From NCBI GenBank assembly GCA_035527835.1, contig DATKZS010000110.1, positions 1 to 13,221 of the forward strand: a DNA stretch of 13,221 bases, given 5' to 3'. The position numbers were made by a program, and so were the translations under genes. Origin of the DNA: DATKZS01 sp035527835 [NCBI: bacterium] (GTDB lineage: Bacteria > RBG-13-61-14). Numbering within the stretch: the stretch's first letter is position 1; every line of letters starts with the position of its first letter. Below the pieces are notes generated by a model. That model made no database searches. It was given only the letters and a program-made list of their open reading frames with translations, and was not told the DNA's origin. Below are positions 1-6,733 of this stretch, piece by piece.

Positions 1-1112
1 TTTACAATCAGCTGGATGGAACCGCCATCCTTTTTAAGAACCTTCAACTATGGATGGGACAGCCTCAAGAAGCAAGACGAGGTTTCAAGGCTATTGAAGG
101 CGAGTTAATAAAAAAAGCCGAAGAAAAGATAGCGAGCATCGCTAGCACTCAACTTCCGACGTTGGGAGAGACACCTCAGGAGCGGGAAGCCAGAGAGAAC
201 TTCAATCGAGGTGTGGAGGCCTATGAAAATTCCGAATTGAATCAAGCTATTGAATGCTGGACAAAAGCCATTGAGATAAATCCAAAAAATGCTAAAGCAT
301 ACAGCAACCGCGGAGTGGCCCGGACAGACTTAGGTGACCATGCGGGAGCGATAGCCGATTTTGATAAGGCCATTGAGATCAATCCCAAAGCTGCCCAAAT
401 ATACTTTAACAGAGGCTCGGCCCGGGGAAAATCAGGGGACTATGCAAAAGCGATATCCGATTTTGATAAAGCCATTAAGATCAATCCGAAGGATGCCAAC
501 GTATACTGGAACCGCGGCTTGGCCCGGGGAAAATCAGGAGACCATACGGGAGCGATAATCGATTATGATAAAGCTATTGAGATCAATCCCAAATATGTCG
601 AAGCATACTATAACAGAGGCGTGACCCGAGGCAAATTAGGAGACCATGCGGGAGCGATAGCCGATTTTGATAAGGCCATTGAAATCAATCCGAAAGACGC
701 CAAAGCATACTGTAACCGCGGAGTTGCCCGGACAGAATCAGGAGACCATGCGGGAGCGATAGCCGATTATGATAAAGCCATTGAGATCGATCCAAAAGAT
801 GGTAACGTATATTATAACCGCGGTGTAAACCGAGAGAAATCAGGAGACCATGCAAGAGCGATAGATGAATATAATAAAGCCATCGAGATCAATCCAATAC
901 ATGATAAAGCATACTATAACCGCTCCTGCATCAGAGCCCACTTGAAAGAGGTTGATCTTTGCGCCGAGGATTTGAAGAAGGCGATTGAGCTGGATGGGAA
1001 GCATTTGGAGATGGCGCGGAGGGACAAGGATTTTGACGGGGTGAGGGGGGAGGCGGCGATTGAGGCGGTGTTGGGCAAGGCGCCTTATGAAGTACAGGGA
1101 TCGTCGAAGTAG
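1..1112 (+). CDS. TPR-repeat protein, 5' end outside window
   Basis: This is the C-terminal part of a tetratricopeptide-repeat protein. TPRs are helical-hairpin scaffolds for protein-protein contact; no enzymatic domain is visible. The reading frame is open from position 3 through the left edge with no stop, so the ATG at 54 need not be the start, and I treat the gene as 5'-truncated by the window. Counting from the ATG at 54, eight consecutive 34-residue units run from about residue 50 to 321. They follow the pattern YNRGxARxxxGDHAGAIADFDKAIEINPK and are nearly identical in units 2-7. The last unit is degenerate and is followed by a tail of about 30 residues (MARRDKDFDGVRGEAAIE), the kind of end common in such proteins. 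The array is AT-rich, while the last 150 bases are strongly GC-rich. The next gene is about 150 bp away behind palindromes, so no operon partner is visible. Function is unknown. Confidence 0.9.
   Translation, partial: YNQLDGTAILFKNLQLWMGQPQEARRGFKAIEGELIKKAEEKIASIASTQLPTLGETPQEREARENFNRGVEAYENSELNQAIECWTKAIEINPKNAKAYSNRGVARTDLGDHAGAIADFDKAIEINPKAAQIYFNRGSARGKSGDYAKAISDFDKAIKINPKDANVYWNRGLARGKSGDHTGAIIDYDKAIEINPKYVEAYYNRGVTRGKLGDHAGAIADFDKAIEINPKDAKAYCNRGVARTESGDHAGAIADYDKAIEIDPKDGNVYYNRGVNREKSGDHARAIDEYNKAIEINPIHDKAYYNRSCIRAHLKEVDLCAEDLKKAIELDGKHLEMARRDKDFDGVRGEAAIEAVLGKAPYEVQGSSK
201..1016 (+). repeat. Eight 102-bp TPR-coding tandem units
   Basis: The units repeat in phase with the codons every 102 bases. 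Units 2 to 7 (about 303-914) are similar at the DNA level, not only in protein. Recurring strings include GACCATGCGGGAGCGATAG and AAAGCCATTGAGATCAATCC. The first and last units have diverged. The internal similarity suggests recent duplication or gene conversion, so copy number may vary between strains and short-read assembly may collapse it. Confidence 0.85.
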
Positions 1113-1129
1113 TGGCGGTGGCGGGAATC

Positions 1130-1143
1130 GCGACTGAAGTCGC
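1130..1143. repeat. Short palindrome GCGAC-TGAA-GTCGC
   Basis: This is a perfect 5-bp stem with a TGAA loop, 18 bases after the TPR stop codon and followed by TCCTACAA. I recall this CGACTGAAGTCGCTCCTACA type of string as a dispersed intergenic element in many environmental bacteria; that is memory, not a search. No T-run follows, so it is not a standard terminator. Confidence 0.6.
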
Positions 1144-1155
1144 TCCTACAATAGA

Positions 1156-1212
1156 GGTGGGACCGACACTCTGGTCGGCACGAAGGCCGGGGACAGGAGT
1201 GTCCCCGCCACC
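1156..1212. repeat. Dispersed palindromic element, copy 1
   Basis: The outer ends GGTGGGACCGACACTC and GAGTGTCCCCGCCACC form an imperfect 57-bp inverted repeat. Two smaller hairpins lie inside: CCGAC/GTCGG near 1163-1178, and a perfect GGGGACA-GGAG-TGTCCCC at 1189-1206. A second copy of the right half, GGGACAGGAGTGTCCCC followed by GCCACC, occurs at 3744-3766, also in an intergenic gap. I infer a non-autonomous palindromic repeat of the genome. Confidence 0.7.
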
Positions 1213-1232
1213 GTGGGGGTGGGATGACTCGC

Positions 1233-1260
1233 TTGCTTTTCATTCACCGTGAAATAGAAT
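1233..1260 (+). promoter_or_regulatory. Possible promoter TTGCTT-16-TAGAAT
   Basis: The -10-like TAGAAT (1255-1260) matches TATAAT at five of six bases. The -35-like TTGCTT (1233-1238) is weak, and the spacer is 16 bp. It lies just upstream of the antitoxin-like gene. If transcription starts about 7 bases past the -10 box, only about 4 bases precede the ATG at 1271. Confidence 0.3.
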
Positions 1261-1270
1261 AGTGGAAGAG

Positions 1271-1753
1271 ATGGGGATCGAGGAACGGATAATCAGTGAA
1301 TGGCTTGGGGCACGGTCCACGCGGGAGTTGAAGCTTTTGGCGGTGCGGCTGGTGGAGGAGAGGTTTGACCCTGGCCGGCTGGCGGAGCTGGCGGCGAAGA
1401 AAGCGGGGGCGAACCGGCTGGGCTACTTGGCGGATATGAGCGCGGGGGCGGCGGAACTCGCGGGCCGGGCGGAGGCAGAAGCGCAGTTGAGAAAGCTCGC
1501 ATCGAGGCTTATAGGGGGCCGCTATCATTGGACGCACCTCAATCCCACCACTCCGGCGTTTGGGCGGAGGATAATCCGGACGGGTCCGCAGCGTGCGTTG
1601 AATATAAAATGGCGGGTTTGGAGCACGGTTGCCGAGCGGGACGTGGCCGATTGGCTTAATCTATATTCCGGCGTCAGGGATCATGACCAAAGACAAATGG
1701 CTCACCAAAGAGGACGTTCTCTCCATTCTGCGGAAGATAGACCGGGAACTTGA
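1271..1753 (+). CDS. AbiEi-like antitoxin, N-terminally reduced
   Basis: This encodes 160 residues from the ATG at 1271; a GTG at 1262 would add three. I read it as the C-terminal domain of a type IV AbiEi-family antitoxin. Two stretches fit that family: FDPGRLAELAAKKAGANRLG (compare the RRLGYLLE signature) and a later LNPTTPAFG followed by IKWRVWST, which resembles the LDPS-x-P...W-x-V-x-N block. Family members normally start with a winged-helix DNA-binding domain, which is missing here, and an in-frame TGA at 1250 blocks any longer version. The final 24 residues overlap the next gene by 71 bp in another frame. Together with the downstream nucleotidyltransferase this looks like an AbiE-type pair, possibly decayed or a domain-reduced variant. 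The family call is from remembered motifs. Alternatively it is an unrelated hypothetical protein. That it is coding is likely; its function is tentative. Confidence 0.5.
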   Translation: MGIEERIISEWLGARSTRELKLLAVRLVEERFDPGRLAELAAKKAGANRLGYLADMSAGAAELAGRAEAEAQLRKLASRLIGGRYHWTHLNPTTPAFGRRIIRTGPQRALNIKWRVWSTVAERDVADWLNLYSGVRDHDQRQMAHQRGRSLHSAEDRPGT

Positions 1754-2231
1754 GGGCCTGCCGCGGAGCATCAAGCTGTACTGCGTGGGAGGGACGTATC
1801 TTTCGTTGTCCGACGTGAAGGGCGCGTCGAAAGACCTGGACTTTATCTTATCGCGCCGGGATTTCCGGGCCATCAGCGGGATCGCCAGCGAGATTGAGAT
1901 CAAGGACAGGGTCAGGCTGGATTTATTTCCCGACGGCGAGATGAAGGGATACCAATTGATCGGCTATGAGGCCCATGCTCAAAAAGTACCATTGTCATTC
2001 GACCACATAGAGGTTTACCAGCCTGATCTGGTGGACTTCGTGCTGACCAAGGCCATTGCGGGCAGGGCGGAAGATTACGAAGATATTGCCAGACTGGTCA
2101 AGGACAAGCGCCAGGTCCCCCGAACCAAACTATCTGCCAGGTTCAAGGAGCTTAAATTCTCCCCCGACGAGGAAGCCGAGATCAAACGGAAATTCCATGC
2201 GTTCATCAAAGACTTCTACAGAAGTAAATAG
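1683..2231 (+). CDS. DUF6036/MNT-like nucleotidyltransferase (toxin candidate)
   Basis: This encodes 182 residues with a nucleotidyltransferase-fold signature: VGGTYLSLSDV at residues 35-45, then KDLDFIL at 50-56 with paired acids D51 and D53. This is the GG...DxD arrangement of AbiEii/MNT/DUF6036 proteins. Known relatives transfer nucleotides onto RNA or protein and are often the toxin or modifying partner of a toxin-antitoxin pair. I chose the ATG at 1683 because an AGGG lies just upstream and the protein begins sensibly (MTKDKWLTKEDVLSIL). The longer ATG at 1629 only adds residues that shadow the upstream gene. The 71-bp overlap with the AbiEi-like gene implies translational coupling. The stop is 66 bp before the next gene's start. 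Activity and target cannot be read from the sequence. Confidence 0.7.
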   Translation: MTKDKWLTKEDVLSILRKIDRELEGLPRSIKLYCVGGTYLSLSDVKGASKDLDFILSRRDFRAISGIASEIEIKDRVRLDLFPDGEMKGYQLIGYEAHAQKVPLSFDHIEVYQPDLVDFVLTKAIAGRAEDYEDIARLVKDKRQVPRTKLSARFKELKFSPDEEAEIKRKFHAFIKDFYRSK

Positions 2232-2297
2232 CATTGCTCCTCAGCCATCCGCTTGAATATTGTCCGTGAATTCTTGGGAGAAAGAGAGGATAAGGCC

Positions 2298-3647
2298 ATG
2301 ATGAAAAAGGTCCTGTTATTGGCGGCGCTGGTGATATCTGCCGGCGCGTTTGTGGTCCATGCGGCGGGGGAGAAGGCGGAGGGGTGGGCGTGGTGGCAGC
2401 GGCCGGGGCTGGGGATTCAGTATCAGATCGAGCAGCGGCCGGGGTGGGTGTGGATGCGGGACTTTGTGAAGTTCAACGAGGCGATGAGCGATGACGATGG
2501 CCGGCTCAAGTTTGACGGTCCGTTTTGCAAGGTTTCCGAGTTCCTGGACCTGTCGGAGCGGGCGGGTGTTGATTTTCACTTGTTCGAGGTGAAGTGGCAC
2601 GACGGGATCTGTTACTTCAACACCAAGCTCACTGACTGGAAGACGCCGATGGATTACGCGGGCCAGTTCGCGGAGCAGAGCCGGGCGGCGGGCATCCCGT
2701 TCATGTTTTATTACTCGACGATCTTCGACCACAACCCGATCTTCGACAAGATTCAGCCGAACCGCAGCAGCACGTTCTCGTTGATGGGGACGGTGCCGGG
2801 CGATGTTTACACGGATTTTCTGGCGGGCCAGTTCACGGAGCTGATCGAGCAGTATCATCCGGACGGGTTGTGGCTGGACTGGTGGACGAGCTGGCCGGAC
2901 CGGAGCGCGCCGTTCAGTTTGGACTTTCTCAGCTCGCACTACCCGGAGCTGGTGGTTACGTGCAATGCGTCGAACGGCATGCCGGGCGCGGCCGGGAAGC
3001 TGAGCTACACCTCGGGCGAGGCCCACGGCCTGAACCGGACGCGGCTGGAGTTCGACAGCCTGACCAATTTCGTGACCAGCCTTTCGGGGAACGCGTGGAA
3101 AATGGCGAACGATTACCGGCGCGGCTTCGATCATCCGTGGGAGCTGATCTCTCCGTGCGGCCGGAACTGGCAGGACATCCGGCTGCGCGATGACCCGGAC
3201 CTGCTGGTGCGGATCTCGGCGGTGGTGATGGCGAACGGGGGCCGGAGCCTGATCGGGGTGGGCACGGAGCTTTCCGGCTCGGTGATCCCGGACCACGTAC
3301 GGCAGATGGAACGGATCGGGGAGTGGTACAGCCCAAGGAAGGCGCTGTTCACGGATGCGGTCGCGCTCAAGTACGCGGGTGACCGGCCGCCGGGAGTCAG
3401 CGGTTACTCCAAGGATTTCGGCGCGGTAGCCACGAGAATCGGCGGCGACCATCTTCTCCATCTCATCAACTTCACTGGCGGCGGAGGCCCGGTGACGCTT
3501 GAGCTCACGGGCTCTCCGTGGCAGGGCGCGGACAATGCGTATCTTGAGCCGTCGCACGAAGAGGTCTCAATTTCCGGGGGCCGGATCACGTTGAGCAAAG
3601 ATCAGATTGATCCGATAGACACGATCCTGAGGTTCGAGGCGAGATAG
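2298..3647 (+). CDS. Secreted GH29-like (alpha-L-fucosidase-like) protein
   Basis: This encodes 449 residues. The start is one of two adjacent ATGs (2298/2301), both placed after GAGAGGA; the upstream in-frame start at 2253 lacks this. Residues 1-23 form a Sec signal peptide (KK, a hydrophobic core, then VHA-A). The rest resembles the (beta/alpha)8 barrel of GH29 fucosidases. Residues 97-107 (EVKWHDGICYF) match the fucosidase K-H-H-D-G-F block, with W replacing the first His. FMFYYSTIFDH at 136-146 is a strand of that barrel, and GLWLDWW at 190-196 carries D194 at the expected nucleophile position. A C-terminal beta domain (about 385-449, HLLHLINFTG) follows. The likely role is periplasmic or extracellular glycan hydrolysis. 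The sequence is divergent, the acid/base residue is not obvious, and the substrate is unproven. It may be a standalone gene; it converges on the antiporter gene. Confidence 0.7.
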   Translation: MMKKVLLLAALVISAGAFVVHAAGEKAEGWAWWQRPGLGIQYQIEQRPGWVWMRDFVKFNEAMSDDDGRLKFDGPFCKVSEFLDLSERAGVDFHLFEVKWHDGICYFNTKLTDWKTPMDYAGQFAEQSRAAGIPFMFYYSTIFDHNPIFDKIQPNRSSTFSLMGTVPGDVYTDFLAGQFTELIEQYHPDGLWLDWWTSWPDRSAPFSLDFLSSHYPELVVTCNASNGMPGAAGKLSYTSGEAHGLNRTRLEFDSLTNFVTSLSGNAWKMANDYRRGFDHPWELISPCGRNWQDIRLRDDPDLLVRISAVVMANGGRSLIGVGTELSGSVIPDHVRQMERIGEWYSPRKALFTDAVALKYAGDRPPGVSGYSKDFGAVATRIGGDHLLHLINFTGGGGPVTLELTGSPWQGADNAYLEPSHEEVSISGGRITLSKDQIDPIDTILRFEAR

Positions 3648-3694
3648 AGCGGCCGGGCATTACAGGCCGAGGCCTGATGCTTTCATTGATAGGC

Positions 3695-3720
3695 GGGGCC
3701 CGACACTCTTGTCGGGCCCC
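3695..3720. terminator. Strong hairpin between convergent genes
   Basis: GGGGCCCGACA-CTCT-TGTCGGGCCCC is a perfect 11-bp stem with a 4-base loop, lying between the ends of two convergent genes (3647 plus, 3783 minus). A smaller hairpin, CAGGC-CGAG-GCCTG (3663-3676), precedes it. No T-run follows on either strand, so a terminator role is inferred from position and stem strength only. It is also the left half of a dispersed palindrome. Confidence 0.45.
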
Positions 3721-3767
3721 GTCTGCATACTTTAGGGGCGCGTGGGACAGGAGTGTCCCCGCCACCA
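3695..3767. repeat. Dispersed palindromic element, copy 2
   Basis: This has the same architecture as 1156-1212: a hairpin containing GACACTC, a short spacer, then GGGACA-GGAG-TGTCCC (3744-3759) and CCGCCACC. GACACTC and GAGTGTC in the two halves can also pair with each other. The left hairpin here is longer and perfect. Two copies in 13 kb, both intergenic, support a genome-wide repeat family. Confidence 0.65.
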
Positions 3768-3782
3768 TGGCGGCATTGTCCG

Positions 3783-5771
3783 CTATTTACCACTCCCATT
3801 AATAACGCTTCGGATCATTTGCGCGGCGGCGGAGATTTTATCGGGCGGGCCGAAGAGGAAAAGCACGTCGCCGGGCGCGATGATAATGTCTCCGGCGGGA
3901 TTGGTCACGGTTTGATTTTTACCGCGGACGGCCAGGACGGTGGCGCCGCATTTTTTTCTCAAGTCGAGCATAGCCAGGGACTTGCCGATGATGGAGGAGT
4001 CAGGGGGCACGCGTACGGCGCTGACTTCGACGTCGGGCAGCTCGGCGCGGAGGTCCAGATCGGTCGGCGCGGGCGAGAGGGATCGGAGCATCTCGTAGCC
4101 CTCGGAGCGCACCCTGGCGGCGAGCTTCTCGATCTCGTCGCGGGGGATGAGGTATCGGGCGAGGACGCGGGAGAAGATTTCGACGGAGGTCTCGAATTCC
4201 TCGGGGATGACCTCGTGGGCGCCGAGCTTTTTGAGCGGCTTGATCTCCTGGACGTAGCGGGTGCGGACGATGAGGTGGAGTCGTGGGTTAAGGCTCAGGC
4301 CGGCGGCGGCGATGGCGCGGGTGGCGGTTGCGTCGTTGATCGCGATGACGGCGATTTTCGCGTTTTTAAGTCCGGCGGCTGCGAGCACGGCGTCGCGGGA
4401 GGCGTCGCCGTAATGGATGGGCTCGCCGCGGGCGCGCTCGGCGCGGACCGTCTCCGGGTTCATCTCGATGATGACGTAGGGGATGCCGGCGAGCCTGGCC
4501 GCGCGGGCCACGTTCCTGCCGTTGACACCGTATCCGATGATGACGAGGTGTTGGGCCAGTCCGGGCGGGGCCGCGGGCCCGGCGATCCCGGAGCCGCTTT
4601 TCAATTTTTCGGGCCAGGGGAGAAGGAGCAGGGCGTCCGCGATCCGTGGCGCGTAATGGATGGCGAGGGGCGCGAGGCCCATGCTGATGACGGCGCAGGC
4701 GAGGAACCACTGATAGAGGTCGTCGCTGATGAGTCCGTGCTGGAGTCCGATGCGGGAACAGATGAAGGAGAATTCTCCGACTTGGGCCAGGGCGAGGCCG
4801 GCGAGGGCCGCGGTTTTGAGGGGCAGGCGCAGGGAGACGGCGGCGACGCCGGCGAGCACGGCCTTGAGTCCGAGGATGGTGAGGACGGCGGCGATGATGA
4901 GCAGGGGCCGGGCCCAGAGGATGGCCGGATCGAGCAGCATACCGATGGAGATGAAGAAGAAGCTCAGGAACACGTCGCGGAAGGGCAGGATGTTGCCGAG
5001 CGTCTCATGGTTGTATTCGGACTCGGAGACGATGAGTCCGGCAAGGAAAGCTCCCAGCGCCAGGGACATGCCGGCGCTGTAGGTTAGCCAGGCGGCGGCC
5101 AGGCAGATCAGGATGATGGTGATGATGAAGACCTCGCGGCTCCTGGTGCGCGCGGTCTGGTACAGGAGATAGGGGACGATCCATTTAGCGGAGGCGATCA
5201 CCAGGGCGAGGATCATAATGACCTTGGCCCCGAGCATGAACAGAGACTGATGGCCCCCGGTCTTTCCGGCCAGGAAAGGAATGAGCAGTATGACGGGGAC
5301 GACGATGAGGTCCTGGAAGATGAGGACCGCGAGCACGGCGCGTCCGTGGGGGCTTTCCAGCTCGGCCCGGTCCTGGAGGGTTTTGAGGACGACGGCGGTG
5401 CTGCTCATGGCGAAGAGGAATCCCCAGAACACGGCCTCGGCGGGAGGTCGGCCGAGCAGTCGTGCCAGGCCGTAACATGCCGCGGCGGTCAACAATACCT
5501 GCGCGCCGCCTCCCCAGACGACCAGCTTCCTGATTTTGAGGAGGCTGCGCATGGAGAACTCGACGCCGATGGTGAAGAGCAGGAGCACGACGCCGATCTC
5601 GGCCAGGGTGTCCACTTCATGGACCGAGCTGATGAGCCCGGCCCCGCGCGGCCCGGCCACGACGCCGGCGATGACCAGGCCGATGATGGAGGGCACGCGC
5701 AAGCGGCTGCACGCGAGCAGCGCCAGGACGGAGAGCGCTAAAATGATAATTATGTCGCTCAGCAGCGCCAT
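3783..5771 (-). CDS. CPA2 cation:proton antiporter, Kef/YbaL type, with RCK domains
   Basis: This is a 662-residue inner-membrane antiporter that probably exchanges K+ or Na+ for H+. Residues 1-385 contain about a dozen hydrophobic segments with family marks: GVEFSMRSLL near 69-78, STAVVLKTLQD near 124-134 and FQDLIVVPV near 152-160, whose Gln-Asp pair sits at the ion-binding position. Residues 405-530 are a TrkA-N (RCK) domain with the nucleotide-binding GYGVNGRNVA (413-422) and YGDASRDAVL (454-463). About 577-656 is a TrkA-C regulatory domain (GDVLFLFGPPDKI). The length and domain order are normal for the group. The start ATG is preceded by AGGA about 9 bases upstream. It lies 16 bp after the acyltransferase-like gene, so the two are probably co-transcribed. 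Ion specificity cannot be told. Confidence 0.93.
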   Translation of the reverse strand: MALLSDIIIILALSVLALLACSRLRVPSIIGLVIAGVVAGPRGAGLISSVHEVDTLAEIGVVLLLFTIGVEFSMRSLLKIRKLVVWGGGAQVLLTAAACYGLARLLGRPPAEAVFWGFLFAMSSTAVVLKTLQDRAELESPHGRAVLAVLIFQDLIVVPVILLIPFLAGKTGGHQSLFMLGAKVIMILALVIASAKWIVPYLLYQTARTRSREVFIITIILICLAAAWLTYSAGMSLALGAFLAGLIVSESEYNHETLGNILPFRDVFLSFFFISIGMLLDPAILWARPLLIIAAVLTILGLKAVLAGVAAVSLRLPLKTAALAGLALAQVGEFSFICSRIGLQHGLISDDLYQWFLACAVISMGLAPLAIHYAPRIADALLLLPWPEKLKSGSGIAGPAAPPGLAQHLVIIGYGVNGRNVARAARLAGIPYVIIEMNPETVRAERARGEPIHYGDASRDAVLAAAGLKNAKIAVIAINDATATRAIAAAGLSLNPRLHLIVRTRYVQEIKPLKKLGAHEVIPEEFETSVEIFSRVLARYLIPRDEIEKLAARVRSEGYEMLRSLSPAPTDLDLRAELPDVEVSAVRVPPDSSIIGKSLAMLDLRKKCGATVLAVRGKNQTVTNPAGDIIIAPGDVLFLFGPPDKISAAAQMIRSVINGSGK

Positions 5772-5787
5772 GTTTTATTTCCTGACC

Positions 5788-6495
5788 TCATGAGCCGGCG
5801 GGGGGCGCTTCGAGGTAGGGCTTGGCAATGAGGTCCTGGGGTATCTGGGAGGGGTCCTCCATCCAGAGCTTGAACTTTTTCAGGAAGGGCTCGAACTGAT
5901 TGATATTGCCGAAGGCGTGGGGGGCGCAGAACATACAGGTCACGGTCTCGCCGTAGGGGATGGCGAGGCACATGGTTCGGTAGTGGGCGCCGAAGAAGAT
6001 GACCTTTGTTCCCAGGCCCTTGAGCGGGTTCCTGGAGACCATGAGGGCGTAATTGTTCTTGGTCTCGCGGTAGGCGAATAAGTGATAGGCCAGCCACACG
6101 GCGAGGCGGGGGGTATGGTTGGCGAACCATTTGACGAGCGGCTGCCAGGACTCGCGGATGTTGCGCTCCTCGAACTTGCCGTTCTTCTCGCGGATGGCGA
6201 TGTGCTCGAGCATGTCGGCGCCCGGGTGCACGGGCCGGACGTAGCCGGCCGGGTAGCGGCTGGGATAGGGCTTTCCGTTCAAGGCGAGCATGTACTGGGG
6301 CAGGAATTCGGTGGAGAGGCGGGTGGCGATTTTCATGGTGAGCTGGTTCGAGCGCTGGCCGGCTTTTTTGCAGAACTCGATGAACGGCTTCACGTTGACC
6401 TCGAAGAGGATGTCGAGCTCGTAGCCGCGCTTCAGGTACCAGTAATACTCGACGGCGCCGAAGGGCTCGCCTTGCCAGGGATGTCCGGGAAACAT
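5788..6495 (-). CDS. CAT/2-oxoacid dehydrogenase E2-like acyltransferase-fold protein
   Basis: This encodes 235 residues. I chose the ATG at 6495 because GGAGG lies 5 bases upstream; a longer in-frame start at 6516 has no such site. The protein looks like the catalytic fold of chloramphenicol acetyltransferase and 2-oxoacid dehydrogenase E2. It has an early VEYYWYLKRGYELDI, a central NQLTMKIATRLSTEFLPQYM, and a C-terminal CAPHAFGNINQFEPFLKKFK at 190-209. That last block aligns with the family's HxxxDG motif, but here it reads H-A-F-G-N-I: H193 is kept while the Asp-Gly is replaced by Asn-Ile. Lipoyl and subunit-binding domains are absent, so this is not a complete E2. It may be an atypical acyltransferase or a non-catalytic relative. 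It precedes the antiporter gene by 16 bp. A GCCCC/GGGGC hairpin (6510-6525) lies just ahead of the ribosome-binding site. Confidence 0.65.
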   Translation of the reverse strand: MFPGHPWQGEPFGAVEYYWYLKRGYELDILFEVNVKPFIEFCKKAGQRSNQLTMKIATRLSTEFLPQYMLALNGKPYPSRYPAGYVRPVHPGADMLEHIAIREKNGKFEERNIRESWQPLVKWFANHTPRLAVWLAYHLFAYRETKNNYALMVSRNPLKGLGTKVIFFGAHYRTMCLAIPYGETVTCMFCAPHAFGNINQFEPFLKKFKLWMEDPSQIPQDLIAKPYLEAPPAGS

Positions 6496-6564
6496 GGTGT
6501 CCTCCAAAGGCCCCAAGGGAGGGGCTAATTAAACGCCAAGTCGCCAAGGTCGGAAAGAGAATTT

Positions 6565-6642
6565 TTTTGACGGGATAAACAGGATTCGTGGGATTTAAAT
6601 CTCTTCTCTTCCATCCTGAAAATCCTGTTGATCCTGTCAAAA
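6565..6642. repeat. Inverted repeat with 22-bp arms
   Basis: The left arm TTTTGACGGGATAAACAGGATT (quoted in pieces TTTTGACGGGAT / AAACAGGATT) at 6565-6586 and the right arm AATCCTGTTG / ATCCTGTCAAAA at 6621-6642 are reverse complements at 20 of 22 positions, around a 34-base loop. It lies in the 238-bp gap upstream of the acyltransferase-like gene. The adjoining AAACGCCAAG/TCGCCAAGG string (6531-6549) is itself a short direct repeat. I recall this GACAGGAT...ATCCTGTC form as a dispersed element in environmental bacteria. A TATAAT on the minus strand (6645-6650) sits beside it without a clear -35 box. Confidence 0.75.
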
Positions 6643-6733
6643 GAATTATAGCTGAAGATCAGCCCGCATCGTCGCTGGGATGGCGATGCATATAGAGTAT
6701 CGCGGAATAATCGGGGTCAGTCAATCCGGTCGC

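Noticed and set aside
201-1016. CRISPR-like array
   Set aside because: The 102-base periodicity is in frame and encodes TPR units; there are no spacers.
2316-3557. 413-residue minus-strand frame
   Set aside because: It is the shadow of the fucosidase-like gene: Arg/Pro-rich, with no start signal or motif.
3753-5087. 444-residue plus-strand frame
   Set aside because: It lies opposite the antiporter, whose domains are clear. The product is Gly/Asp/Glu-rich low-complexity sequence expected from GC-rich antisense.
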